Positions 21,140 through 30,985 are shown, numbered from the stretch's first letter. The stretch: DNA of 64,000 nucleotides from Paralithodes platypus (GCA_032716605.1 JAVRFV010002354.1:310001-374000), one strand, 5' to 3'. The notes: a model not told the origin generated them from the letters alone. Numbers and translations are program-made.

Positions 21140-21593
21140 AAATGAAATTTTGAAATAAAAGAACACAATCCACCACATAAGGTGTACACACAACTACATG
21201 AGCAAGTCAATCTGGTTCCCACAGGCTGTCAAACGACGCTGTTTTTTTGAGTGATAATGCAAATTAACTTTTTGTATAGGCTAGCCTAATGATAACAGAA
21301 ACTCCCCAAATTTAAAAAAAAAAAAAAAAAGGTAAATTGACGGTCAATATTTACGAGTCACACCACAGCTGGGATCTCATTTTTAACGGTAGTTTTGGGT
21401 TCCTATCATTCTATGCTTCATTGCTATATACTTTTTATCCACTGGAAATTTGTTTTGGTAGCATTCAAGGAGACTACTGCAGAACTCTTCTTCTTCTTAC
21501 CTCTGACCGGATATAGGCTATCCTAGTGTTTACTACCCTATACCCCTTTGAAAGGACATTAGCCTAACCTAACAACAACCTAACCTAGTATAG

Positions 21594-21613
21594 GTGGGGG
21601 CTGCCGCCCCCAC
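21594..21613. repeat. GC-rich palindrome GTGGGGGCTGCCGCCCCCAC
   Basis: A hairpin with an 8-bp stem and a short loop. The same core occurs at 24992-25010. Confidence 0.8.
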
Positions 21614-21822
21614 ACCCCCGCTTTGACTTAGATTTTTGGTGTATTTTTCTGTGAAGTGGGTATTTTTCAATTTGTTGATAACGAAAATCCTCCATGCGGA
21701 CTATATGGAGAAAAATATGGCGAATCTATTGGTGCCTATTTTCCCTAATAAATTGTTTCTCATAACGTCGCACTAGTGTCCTTGAATATTATCTTTGTTT
21801 GTTTTGTTTTTTTTGTTAGCAT

Positions 21823-21893
21823 TAACCTAACCAAAAAACCTAACCTAACCTAACTTAACCTAATAGCCCCCAAATACATTTAGGTTAGGTTAA
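21823..21893. repeat. interstitial (CCTAA)n / (TTAGG)n telomere-like repeat
   Basis: ACCTAACCTAACCTAAC at 21838-21862 faces TTAGGTTAGGTTAA at 21880-21893. TTAGG is the arthropod telomere unit, and the two orientations meet head to head inside a foldback. Confidence 0.75.
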
Positions 21894-22050
21894 TGCTAAA
21901 AAAAAAAAAAATAAAAAACAAGAAAACAAAATATTTTCCGGTGGATAAAAAGTATATAGCAATGAAGCATAGAATGATAGGAACTCAAAACTACCCTTAG
22001 AAATGAGATTCCAGCTGTGGTGTGACTCGTAAATATTGACCAAATTGACA

Positions 22051-22275
22051 TAGCCTAGGCCTAATTTTGGTCTCCATATTTTCCATCTTGATTGCTTTTA
22101 GATTGCAGGAAATACTGTTTTAGACACCTAAATTCTCAAAAAAATCACGGGGGGGGCATTCCCCCTAACCCCCCCCCTAGAGCTCGCTCCGTCGCGCTAT
22201 AGGCCTAATGATAACAAAACAATAAACCATAGGCCTAATGATACAATTCATATTTTGTGGATTGACACCCTGGGT
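22051..22275 (+). repeat. dispersed ~225 bp repeat G, copy 1
   Basis: ATTTTGGTCTCCATATTTTC, GATTGCTTTTAGATTGCAGG, a GGGGGGCATTCCCCC palindrome (22149-22165), GAGCTCGCTCCGTCGCGCTA and TTTTGTGGATTGACACCCTG follow in order. The same series occurs at 26145-26310 and 26350-26700. It starts where the right arm of the foldback ends, so the two may be one element. Confidence 0.8.
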
Positions 22276-22502
22276 TCCCGTTTACCTATGGTCCCGTTAA
22301 AATATCCTCAAGTAACCTATTAAAAACTGTTCAGGGGACTGGTTAGAACTTGTAGGATGTTTAATTGAATGTCGGAAACCAGTATTTACTGAGAAATAAC
22401 AGTCTTAAAATGCGCTATGGGTCATCCAGGGTCCCTGCCCCTCTTTCCCAGGTAATGTTAAGTTATGACATAACTTATTATACCGGTATATTATATTATA
22501 TT

Positions 22503-22531
22503 AGGGTTAGGTTAGGTTAGGTTAGGACTTA
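22503..22531 (+). repeat. interstitial (TTAGG)n
   Basis: TTAGGGTTAGGTTAGGTTAG followed by GTTAGGAC: about five units of the arthropod telomere motif. Confidence 0.85.
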
Positions 22532-22807
22532 GCCTAACCCGAGATGGGAATAGCCTACCCAGGTATGTTTTACTCGGCCCAGGGAAAATAATAGACAAAC
22601 AAATGTTCTAATCAAAGTTTATTCTTGAAACTTGGTACTGGTACCGGTATGTATTTTAACCAGTACTCTATAGGCCTAGTGGCTCATGTATCATATGAAA
22701 GGATATAAATTAAGTACCGGTATGTAATAGTTCTTGCAATGCAACAACAAATATACATGAAATCTTTATTGGACAAAAGTTACAAAACTAAAACAGGGAC
22801 TGTGAGA

Positions 22808-24051
22808 CTTCGGACTTCGGACTTCGGTGAGACTTTTTCTATTGCACTAGACATATCGAAAGCCTTCGATAGAGTCTGGCATAAATCTTTAATTTCTAAA
22901 CTACCCTCCTTCGGTTTCTATCCCTCCATCTGTGCCTTTGTCTCTAATTTCCTTTCCGGCCGTTCCATAGCTGCGGTTGTGGACGGCCATTGTTCACTTC
23001 CTCACCCTATAAACTCCGGTGTTCCTCAGGGCTCTGTCCTATCTCCTATTCTCTTTCTAATTTTTATAAATGATCTCCTTAACTGTACCTTAATTCCCAT
23101 CCATTCATACGCAGACGATTCAACCTTACACTACTCCATTAGTTTTTCAGAACGCCCCAGTCAGCAATCCCTCAACGACAAACGTAATGAAGCCATAGAA
23201 CTCTTAAATTCTGATCTAAATACTATTTCCAATTGGGGCAGAGAAAACCTTGTTAACTTTAATGCTTCCAAAACCCAATTTCTCCATCTATCTACCCGTC
23301 AGGATCTCCCAGCGGACTATCCCTTATTCTTCAACAATACAAAAATCAACCCTTCATCTTTTCTCAATATTCTTGGTGTCTCTTTTTCTTCTGCTCTCAT
23401 TTGGAAGGACCATATTACCAGTCTTGCTAAGGCAGCCTCCCAGAAGCTGGGTGTGCTCAACCGCCTTAGGGGGTTCTTTTCCCCTGCACAGCTTCTTGCT
23501 CTGTACAGGGGCATAGTGCGCCCTTGTATTGAGTATTGTTCACATGTGTGGGGAGGTTCCTCTCACACTGCTCTCCTAGACAAAGTTGAAAGGAAGGCCT
23601 TTCGTATCATTAACTCCCGTCCACTCACCAACTCCCTGCAATCTCTCTCTCTCCGCCGCAATGTTGCATCTCTCTCGCTATTCTATCGCTACTATAATAA
23701 TCAGTGTTCCTCAGAGCTATCCCAGTGCATACCACCTCCTTTACGTAGGGCACGTGGTACCCGTCTTGCAACTCAATCCCACCCCTACTCTGTGCAACTC
23801 TCCAACCCAAGAGTGAAACGTTACTCTCAAACTTTCTTCTACTCAACATCTGAGCTCTGGAACTCTCTCCCAGAATCAGTCTTTCCCTCTTCCTATGACT
23901 TAAATTGCTTCAAACTCTGTGTGTCCAGGCATTTTGGCTCGAACGTCCCTTGATTTTGGCCCTGTCACTCTTTCAACTATGGGGGAGGCACTCGTTATAG
24001 GCAGTTATGCCTTTTGCCTCCCTCAATCACATAGAAAAAAAAAAAAAAAAA
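22808..24051 (+). mobile_element. LINE family B, 5'-truncated copy
   Basis: It begins within the RT at a short CTTCGGACTTCGGACTTCGG repeat and ends in a polyA run at 24032-24051 after the family B 3' UTR (GGGGGAGGCACTCGTTATAG ... TTTTGCCTCCCTCAATCACA). The copies at 29345-30203, 36415-36510 and 38989-41229 share this 3' UTR. Confidence 0.9.
22823..23953 (+). CDS. LINE B reverse transcriptase, C-terminal half (open frame)
   Basis: An uninterrupted frame covers RT block 3 (LDISKAFDRVWHKSL), [20 protein letters not shown], the catalytic SYADDSTLHYS, ENLVNFNASKTQ, ILGVSFS, a thumb region (RPCIEYCSHVWGGSSHTALL) and a C-terminal LWNSLPESVFPSSYDLNCF block, ending in TGA. Endonuclease and RT blocks 1-2 are absent because of 5' truncation. 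The open frame starts in upstream DNA at an ATG (22739), but homology begins near 22823. The lack of any stop in 375 codons points to a recent insertion. Confidence 0.9.
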   Translation, partial: FGETFSIALDISKAFDRVWHKSLISKLPSFGFYPSICAFVSNFLSGRSIAAVVDGHCSLPHPINSGVPQGSVLSPILFLIFINDLLNCTLIPIHSYADDSTLHYSISFSERPSQQSLNDKRNEAIELLNSDLNTISNWGRENLVNFNASKTQFLHLSTRQDLPADYPLFFNNTKINPSSFLNILGVSFSSALIWKDHITSLAKAASQKLGVLNRLRGFFSPAQLLALYRGIVRPCIEYCSHVWGGSSHTALLDKVERKAFRIINSRPLTNSLQSLSLRRNVASLSLFYRYYNNQCSSELSQCIPPPLRRARGTRLATQSHPYSVQLSNPRVKRYSQTFFYSTSELWNSLPESVFPSSYDLNCFKLCVSRHFGSNVP

Positions 24052-24463
24052 AAATAATAATAATTTAAAAATCTGTTTTCAATGCCTATATTAGTGGACC
24101 TGAAGTGAATCTCTTTGAGACTGAAGTACAGGCAGCCAGCTCCCCTTGTATCCTGATTAAACACCAGTAAACATACATAACATCCCTTTTACTTACAATA
24201 TTATTCATTCCTTTTAATAAATTTTGAGCATGTATTGTGCGTATATTTACCTTCACATCTCAAAATTTGGAAAAATGTTATTTTAATACCACAAATTTTC
24301 CGAGTGTTTTTTATAAACAAAATTGGTCATTTGCATCAATATATAGTGTTTGTAATTAATTAGAAATCTCGGGAAAACCTATTTTCCCCATTAGGCCTAT
24401 CAATGATGTTGAGACAGCCCCTCGATAGTGATTTGAAAAGACATTAGCCTAACCTAACAACCA

Positions 24464-24957
24464 AGGTGTGGTGGAGTGGTCATGCCACTGGATTGGTAAT
24501 CCAATGGACCCGGGTTCAAATCCCGATATGTCAATGGGAAGATATTATTGGGATTGAATTTGTGCTGTACCTAGTATCAGTGCATTAGCACAAAGCCCAC
24601 CGAAATGCCAAAAAAATACCCTCATTGTTCCCTGATTAAATAACACTGTATGAATATTCCCATATTCAAAATATGTTACAGGGGAACAATGCCTAGTGAG
24701 TTCACTGCTCAATAGGTGGCGTTCTGAGAGTGAGGGTCTGAGTCTGGAAGGTGAGACGGTGAAGCACTTGAGCGAAGCAACCGGCCGCTTCAGAGATGGA
24801 GCTGCTTCGAGCCATGATGGATGCTTCACATGTCTCACTTCCCAGACTGGAACAAGACCTCACGGGCTTCACCGTGTTGAGCGGTGGAATGTACAGGCTC
24901 TCAGCCTATGCCCGAGAGGGAGTAGTTGGAATATAGAAAAAAAAAAAAAAAAAAAAA
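24464..24957 (+). mobile_element. composite SINE, complete copy
   Basis: A full ~490 bp element: a tRNA-like head with A box TGGTGGAGTGG and B box GGTTCAAATCC, the body shared with 3442-3653, the second half shared with 6836-7185, and an A-rich tail at about 24937-24957. It serves as the intact reference for the split copy. CCTAA repeats follow immediately. Confidence 0.88.
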
Positions 24958-24977
24958 CCTTACCTAACCTAACCTAG
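24957..24977 (-). repeat. short (CCTAA)n tract
   Basis: CCTTACCTAACCTAACCTAG lies directly downstream of the SINE tail. Confidence 0.7.
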
Positions 24978-24991
24978 TACTGTATTATGAA

Positions 24992-25010
24992 TGGGGGCTG
25001 CCGCCCCCAC
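24992..25010. repeat. GC-rich palindrome GGGGGCTGCCGCCCCC
   Basis: Same core as 21594-21613, again close to CCTAA repeats. Confidence 0.8.
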
Positions 25011-25137
25011 AACTGGTTGAGTACTAATCCCCCCCCCAAAAAAAATTGGCTGTCGATTATACGAAGGTGAAAGAAAAGTCGATGAAGTCTATGGTGTTTA
25101 CTCTGCAATCTTCAGCTTGATTGTACATTGATAACGG

Positions 25138-25370
25138 GAAAGTACCGTATTGACAACCTTGTTACGAAAATTAAATTTTAGTATCATACTTTTATATTAG
25201 GTTTTTCCGAGGGTTTAACACATTTTCATATGATCTTTAGAGCTATCGATGACTGAAAGTACCGTATTGACAACCTTGTTACGAAAAATAAATTTTAGTA
25301 CCATACTTTTTTATTAGGTTTTGCCGAGGGTTAAAACAAATTTTCTTATGATCTTTAGAGCATATAGATT
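25138..25370. repeat. 117 bp tandem repeat, two copies
   Basis: GAAAGTACCGTATTGACAAC starts at 25138 and again at 25255. The units run through TTGTTACGAAAA, TTTTAGTA.CATACTTTT and GATCTTTAGAGC and are about 90% alike. Confidence 0.9.
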
Positions 25371-25448
25371 CAATATTTATCTTCAAATATATCAACAAAA
25401 TTCGTGGTATTAAAATAACATTAAATAAACCCAAAATTTCTCCGGCGG

Positions 25449-25505
25449 CCGGGGGGCTATGCCCCCCAGACCCCCTGTTATGTAGCGGGGGGCTGTGCCC
25501 CCCGC
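25449..25505. repeat. two adjacent GC-rich hairpins
   Basis: GGGGGGCTATGCCCCCC (25451-25467) and GCGGGGGGCTGTGCCCCCCG then C (25485-25505, stem of 9 bp) lie 18 bases apart with ACCCCCTG between them. Confidence 0.85.
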
Positions 25506-25599
25506 ACCAAGTTGATCCTTGTAAGCTTAGAAAAATGATCCAGAACTTGATATTTTCTGTTTTGGCACCCTGATTATGTAGGTGGACAGTGGAAGAAAT

Positions 25600-25850
25600 T
25601 AAGCCTAGGCTAGTGGCTAGCCAAGTAAGTGTTATTTAGGCCTAGCCTTGGAGGTTAGATTACAGATATGACGATGCCTAGCCTACTTGTGGGAATAGGC
25701 CTAGGCTAGCCTAGGCTATAGGTATAGCCTAATATTTTTATCGTAAATTTTGTTTCGTAACCTACCGGTACCTTTGGATGTTAGTCTAGGCTAGCCTAAC
25801 CTAGGCTATAGCCTATGCCAAGCCTTAGGCCTATTTAACCTAACATTCCT
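25600..25850. repeat. AGGCCTAGGCTAGCC low-complexity region
   Basis: Dense overlapping palindromic words of the AGGCCTAGGCTAGCCTA type. Similar patches occur at 26040-26150 and more sparsely elsewhere. Confidence 0.75.
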
Positions 25851-25894
25851 GTTACCTGTATTTTTTTCTTTTAAAGACTAGGCTACATAGCCAA

Positions 25895-26035
25895 GGCCTA
25901 AGAACATAAGAAAATGGGAGTCTGCAAAAAGCCGATCGGCCCATACAAGGCACATCCCTGTCACAACCAACCCCAATTACAAGGCCCAATTATAAACCCA
26001 TCTCACTAATACCTTGAGTACTGACCCCACCAAAA
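25895..26035 (+). repeat. dispersed repeat (AAGAACATAAGAA.. type)
   Basis: GAACATAAGAAAATGGGAGT ... CTGCAAAAAGCCGATCGGCC ... CATACAAGGCACATCCCTGT resembles a repeat I remember as very common in decapod genomes, probably a LINE relic. This is recognition from memory, not an alignment. Confidence 0.45.
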
Positions 26036-26129
26036 CGGTCAGCTTAGGCTAACCTAGGTCCTAGCCTAAGCCTACTCTTAAGTTTTGGAATAGGCTTAGC
26101 CTAGTGCTGCCTAGGCCAAGCCTAATTAA

Positions 26130-26310
26130 AAAAAAAAAAAAGTAGGCCTAAATTGACACAATTTTGGTCTCCATATTTTCCATCTTGATTGCTTTTAGAT
26201 TGCAGGAAATGCTGTTTTAGACACCTCAATTCTCAAAAAAAATCCTGGGGGGCATGCCCCCTGACCTCCTGACCTCTTTGGCGCTCGCCGCTCCGTTGCG
26301 CTATATATAT
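26130..26310 (+). repeat. dispersed repeat G, copy 2
   Basis: Same series as 22051-22275, with the palindrome GGGGGGCATGCCCCC at 26247-26261. It ends in GCTCCGTTGCGCTATATAT, running into a short (TA)n at 26302-26322. Confidence 0.8.
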
Positions 26311-26349
26311 ATATATATATATACATATACAGTAGCCTATGGCCTAATT

Positions 26350-26700
26350 AAAAAAAAAAAAAAAGTAAATTGACACAATTTTGGTCTCCATATTTTCCAT
26401 CTTGATTGCTTTTAGATTGCAGGAAATGCTGTTTTAGACACCTAAATTCTCAAAATTTTCCGGGGGGGCATGCCCCCGGACCCACCTAGAGCTCGTGCCT
26501 TTGGCGCTCGGCGCTCCGTCGCGCTATAATGATAACAAAATAATAAACCATAATGATAACACAATTCACATTTTGTGGATTGACACCCTGCCCCCTAGAG
26601 CTCGCTCCGTCGCGCTATAGGCCTAATGATAACAAAATAATAAACCATAGTCCTAATGATAACACAATTCATATTTTGTGGATTGACACCCTGGGTTCCC
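26350..26700 (+). repeat. dispersed repeat G, copy 3, with duplicated tail
   Basis: Includes the palindrome CGGGGGGGCATGCCCCCGG (26461-26478). The tail GAGCTC..GTCGCGCTATA ... TTTTGTGGATTGACACCCTG occurs twice in tandem, ending near 26590 and 26693. Confidence 0.8.
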
Positions 26701-26979
26701 AAGCAAACTGATCGCATATTTTACAATGCACTGTCGTCATATGACGTTCAAGGAATTAGTCAAAATGGGACTCCGGGACGTCCTGGTAAATTTGACTAAA
26801 TTCTGTATGAATAAAGAAACTACAATTTATATCAAATTTTATAAAGTTAAATTTGCAATTTGACAAGATATCAACAATAGTACAACAAAATATATATATA
26901 GCACTCACTAACGATAGTGCTATCGGGTAGGTACCTGTAAGCATAGCATGCTTCAAGTGACCCCTAACAATTACTTGGG

Positions 26980-27496
26980 CAGGTGCCCAACCCCGAAAGG
27001 GGTTGAAATAGGGTAGCTATCCCCCCGCCAAAGGCGGCTTTCTTGGGCCTTTCCTAGCTGATGCTGAGAGGATTGGGTTCTAGTCATGTGGTGATGGGCT
27101 GGTCTATCAGAGTGAGAACTGAGCGATCTCTGCCATACCCATAGCTTACTCTGACTGTTCCTTTTACTTATATATTTTCTAGATCTCAAGTGACGGCGTC
27201 TCTTCCGTGGATTGACCTCCCAATCTACCAAGCCAAAGCGTCACATTTTTCCTTTGCTCCTCAACTTTCTCTTCATAATTGCTGAGGGGCACAGGGCCCT
27301 GGGTGGGTCTTTGGTTTCCCGGGCGTTTCCGCACCCTCCTCAGCTCCCCGCCATGGAGTGGCTTCGGTCACCCAGGCTTTATTGTGGTCGGCAGGGAGGG
27401 TTCTGTGGGGGCGCTCGGTTATGGCCTTGACCTTGCTCGGGGCCTTGGGGCTGTTCGGCCAGGCAGCTTGGGGAACAACAACAACAACAACAACTG
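26980..27496 (+). mobile_element. CAA-tailed retroposon R, copy 1
   Basis: A ~515 bp element ends GGGGCTGTTCGGCCAGGCAG ... (AAC)n at 27470-27493. Further copies lie at 28903-29311, 45701-46236 and 52225-52461 on the opposite strand. Its last ~85 bp match the 3' end of LINE A (38285-38370 and 37367-37450), so it probably uses LINE A's machinery. No convincing tRNA-type A/B boxes were found at its 5' end. Frames across it (for example MLRGTGPWVGLWFPG) recur because the DNA is conserved and are not taken as genes. Confidence 0.8.
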
Positions 27497-27542
27497 GCGC
27501 CTGACCCCCTCTCCCAAACGACCACATTTTCACTCCTCTATT

Positions 27543-28060
27543 CTATAGCATTCTCCATTCATTCCTATTTATTACCACTTCTCTTGCCTGATCTATAGAA
27601 ATTCCTCTATTTTCTAACGCTTGTACTACACATTTTCTCCATCTTAATGGAGGTCTTCCTACCCCTCTACCTCCCCTTGCTTCTGACTCACATATTCTCT
27701 TTGTAAGCCTTTCATTTTCCATTCGCTCAACATGTCCATACCAGCACAGCACCCTTCTGTCCAATCTGGCCAACAAATGTTCCTGCTGCCCCACTCTCCT
27801 ACGTATCTCTTCATTCCTCAATCTGACTCAAGTCACTCGACACATACTCCTGAAGCAGCTCATCTCCATCACATCCAGCTTTCTTCTTTCCTTTGCCATC
27901 AGAGCCCATGTCTCAGCCCCATACATCACCCTTGATACAATTAAAATACTGGTATAAGTTTTCCCTATATAAATACTAAGCGGCATCTTGGGAGTCTGGA
28001 GAGAGAATACAGTGTATATCTCAACTGTTGTGTATTTGAATCTACTCAAAGTAGCCTACA
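27543..28060 (-). pseudogene. RTE-like LINE, RT C-terminal tail
   Basis: The minus strand reads KTYTSILIVSRVMYGAETWA and RKLDVMEMSCFRSMCRVT, then after a one-base shift near 27825 RNEEIRRRVGQ ... VLCWYGHVERMENERLTKRI ... GVGRPPLRW ... VINRNEWRML. The YGAETWAL and WYGHVERM pairs are hallmarks of the C-terminal region of RTE-type LINEs, which follows the polymerase. No polymerase blocks remain. Confidence 0.85.
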
Positions 28061-28080
28061 GTTTCAGTTGTATGTTTTAA

Positions 28081-28562
28081 CACTTTTGTTGCAGCATTTG
28101 TCATATGACAATTGCTTGGTCTGCACTGTACCATACGGGGGTTTTGGACTAAAAGTAACCATCATTCCCTTCACATTTTCATGTATAAACAATAGCTAGA
28201 ACGTATTTCAATGATATATCCTTGAAATCAGAGGAATAGACCATTCCAATGACACCTGAATCATGTCTGTACGACCACTCGTTGCAGTGCAACGATATTG
28301 CACAGGTGACGCTAAATCGGTAAAAAATAGCGAGTTTGAGCGGTTTCTGCTATTCCCAAGTCTGTAAGGGAGTTGGAGATGTCTCCCACTGCCAATAGTG
28401 ATGGCCCAGACACGACGGGCGGTGGATGGGACGGTCCCCGCGCTGCTTAGACTCGCTCGTCTGCCTCCCAGCCCTTGTTCAAGGCAGAAATTTGGCAATT
28501 GTCATATGACAAGTGCCGCAGTGATGACCGTATATTTTATATTACAGCCTGCACTGAAAGAG
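28081..28562. mobile_element. piggyBac-type MITE (482 bp)
   Basis: TTAA sits at 28077-28080 and 28563-28566. The ends are related: CACTTTTGTTGCAG (left) and CTCTTTCAGTGCAG (right, inverted). A longer inverted subterminal block TTGTCATATGACAATTGC occurs near 28098 and near 28495-28511. TTAA duplication with C.CTTT.. ends fits a non-autonomous piggyBac. No coding frame. Confidence 0.85.
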
Positions 28563-28592
28563 TTAATTTCCTATTTTATATGTTATTTTCAG

Positions 28593-28763
28593 ATGTACCG
28601 GTAGTTGGCTGGGGAAGTTTGTAACCATGAGGAAGATACGGTTACACCAGCTGCCGGAAGATGTCTCGTGCATCCTGAGTTACTGCCGAGCCAGGGATCT
28701 TGCTGCTCTTAACGCAACATCTACCTTGTTCCGTACCCCTGAGTAGAAATCTATGTTGTTGAG
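28593..28763 (+). CDS. candidate first coding exon with F-box motif (in-frame TAG)
   Basis: A pyrimidine-rich acceptor (TTATTTTCAG, ending 28592) and a strong donor GAG|GTAAGAT (28764) bound the segment. An ATG at 28627 gives MRKIRLHQLPEDVSCILSYC then RARDLAALNATSTLFR, a good F-box: the LPEDV start, the Ile/Leu spacing, and DLAAL..T..LFR. F-box proteins link substrates to Skp1-cullin E3 ligases. Codon 40 is TAG (28744-28746), followed by six more sense codons, so the copy is a pseudogene, a TAG allele or a sequencing error. The exon leaves two bases over, matching the phase of the exon at 33882. Confidence 0.55.
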
Positions 28764-28902
28764 GTAAGATTTAGCCTGCCATACAAACTAACTAAAAGTT
28801 GACAGAATAAATATAAACAGCATATGACAAGGAGAAAGTTATTGATGTTTTATGCATACATACATACATACAATGGTTTAACGTCCTTTTTCCATTACTG
28901 TA

Positions 28903-29311
28903 CAGTTGTTGTTGTTCCCCAAGCTGCCTGGCTGAACAGCCCCAAGTCCCCGAGCAAGGCCAAGGCCATAACCGAGCGCCCCCACAGAACCCTCCCTGCC
29001 GACCACAATAAAGCCTGGGTGACCGAAGCCACTCCATGGCGGGGAGCTGAGGAGGTGCGGAAATGCCCGGGAAACCAAAGCCCCACCCAGGGCCCTGTGC
29101 CCCTCAGCAATTATGAAGAGAAAGTTGAGGGGCAAAGGAAAAAATGTGACGCTTTGGCTTCCAATCTAGGTAGACTGGGAGGTCAATCCACGGAAGAGAC
29201 GCCGTCACTTGAGATCTAGAAAATATAAAAGTAAAAGGAACAGTCAGAGTAAGCTATGGGTATGGCAGAGATCGCTCAGTTCTCACTCTGATAGACCAGC
29301 CCATCACCAGT
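28903..29311 (-). mobile_element. CAA-tailed retroposon R, copy 2
   Basis: Runs on the minus strand from about 29311 to the GTTGTTGTTCCCC end at 28903. It is 5'-truncated compared with copy 1; the boundary falls after CAGCCCATCACCA. Confidence 0.85.
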
Positions 29312-29344
29312 AATTTTTCATTACATTGAGCGTATTTATCAATA

Positions 29345-30203
29345 CCAAATATCAGTGTGGAATGTTTTCATAGAAATTTAAATTTATTTGTGTTTTTATG
29401 TTTTGTTAAAACCTTGTTACTTTCAATGTTTCCAAAACTCAATTCCTCCATCTGTCTACTCGTCCCCTTCCAGAAAACTTATGACCTACTTTTCAACAAC
29501 ATACAAATTAACCCTCTATCTTCTCTTAATTTTCTTAGTGTCTCTTTTTCTTCAGATCTCTCTTGGAAAGATCATATTACCACTAGCTAAAACAGCTTCC
29601 CAGAAGCTGGGTGTGCTCAACTGCCTCCGGGGGGTCTTTACTCATGCGCAGCTTCTTTCGCTGTACAGAGGCACAGTACGTCCATGTATTGAGTATTGTT
29701 CACACGTGTGGGGAGGATCCTCTCACACAGCACTTCTAGACAAAGTAGAAAAGAAAGCCTTCCGTCTCATTAACTCACATACACTCACCAACTCTTTGTA
29801 GTCTCTCTCTTCGCCGCAATGTTGCATCTCTCACTATTCTACTGCTGTTACCATAATCAGTGTTCCTCAGAGCTCTCTCAGTGTAAGCTATGCCACCCCC
29901 TCTTCGTAGAGCACGTAGCACCCGTCTTGCAACACAATCCCACCCCTACTCTGTGCAACTCTTCAACCCAAGAGTGAAATGTTATTCTCAATCTTTCTTC
30001 TATTCAAAAGCTGAGCTCTGGAACTCTCCCAGAATCAGTATTTCCCTCTTCCTATTACTTAAATTGCTTCAAACTCCGTGTGTCCAGGCATTTTGGCTCG
30101 AACATCCCTTAATTTTGGCCCTGTCATTCTTTCAACTCTGGGGGAGGTACTCGCTACAGGCAGTTCTGTCTTTTGTCTCCCTCACTCACTTAGAAACTTA
30201 AAA
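29345..30203 (+). pseudogene. LINE family B, decayed 5'-truncated copy
   Basis: Related to 23260-24030 throughout (FNNIQINPLSSLNFLSVSFS, KTASQKLGVLNCLRG, RPCIEYCSHVWGGSSHTALL, LATQSHPYSVQLFNPRVK, then the family B 3' UTR) but split over three frames, with stops at about 29590, 29802 and 29888. More diverged than the 22.8 kb copy and therefore older. Confidence 0.88.
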
Positions 30204-30304
30204 AGAACTCTCCTTGTCTCCCCTCAGTAAAGTTCTGGCTCTACAGGACAGAGCCCTGTGGCGCCCCAGATCTCCATTCAATCTGGCAGCACGACTTTTT
30301 TGTA

Positions 30305-30985
30305 TTATGCCCAGTGTTTCGTTTCCCCTGATAGGAAACCCCTCATTGACCTTGGTTTAACTCCAATGCATTCAGCAGCTGCTGACAGGGTTCCACGCTT
30401 ATAGTTTTCCCACAGTTCTACAGGGTCCTCCAGCGAGTCAAGCAGCACGTCAAGTCGATTTGAGACTGCTACTGCATACTGCCTTGCACAATCCTCATCC
30501 TTGAGCCTCAAGATGAAACCCGGGGGGATAGCATTTTGAGATTTTTCTAGTTTTGAGTCATAGCTTCAGTGTAGCAATAACAAGTCTGTGGTCGGTAGCA
30601 AAGAACTCGGCACTTCTAAAGACTCTGCAGTTCTGAAGGATTCTCCAACGAGTGCTTACAAGTACAATGTACATCATCAATCTCCTTGGCCACACCACCA
30701 GCATTGGAATACCAGGTCCAGCAGTGTGGAACCAGGATCCCGCAATCCTGAACTTCCTGGACCTTGCGAAGGTCAAGAAGAGAGAGCTGTTGACATTCCT
30801 GGTGCCAGAGCCATGGGGACCGACACATATCTCATAGCCAGCCCTATCTGTGCCCGTAACTGCATTGAAATCTCCAAGGACAATGATGGTGTTCTGAGGG
30901 TGGCACTGTTCAACAATGAGTCAAGTTTGGTGTAGAACAGTTCTTTCTCTTCTAAGTCACTCATCTCGGTAGGAGCATACACTGC
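30305..30985 (-). pseudogene. RTE-like LINE endonuclease fragment
   Basis: Over several minus-strand frames: VYAPTEMSDLEEKELFY (30985 side), SLEISMQ..GLAMRYVSVP, LARSRKFRIAGSWFHTAGPG, RILQNCRVFRSAEFFATDHR then LVIATLKL (endonuclease DHR motif), and ARQYAVAVSNRLDVLLDSLE ... AAECIGVKPRSMRGF. The order is endonuclease, then the linker before the RT. Many frameshifts. It may belong with the RTE-like tail at 27543-28060 or the fragment at 31060. Confidence 0.8.

Larger units (their letters stand above)
21334..22050. repeat. large inverted repeat (foldback element)
   Basis: The arms 21334-21448 and 21935-22050 are reverse complements at roughly 90%, from TCAATATTTACGAGTCACAC to ATACTTTTTATCCAC. 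Inside them a second hairpin (TTTTGTTAGCATTAACC at about 21812 against GGTTAATGCTAAAA at about 21888) encloses CCTAA repeats. This could be a foldback transposon or a large MITE; no coding frame is seen. Confidence 0.8.

Noticed and set aside
27279..27548. Frame MLRGTGPWVGLWFPG.. found again at 28.9, 45.7 and 52.1 kb
   Set aside because: It follows the conserved DNA of retroposon R, is truncated differently in each copy, and ends in the (AAC)n tail as poly-Asn. No start or domain evidence.
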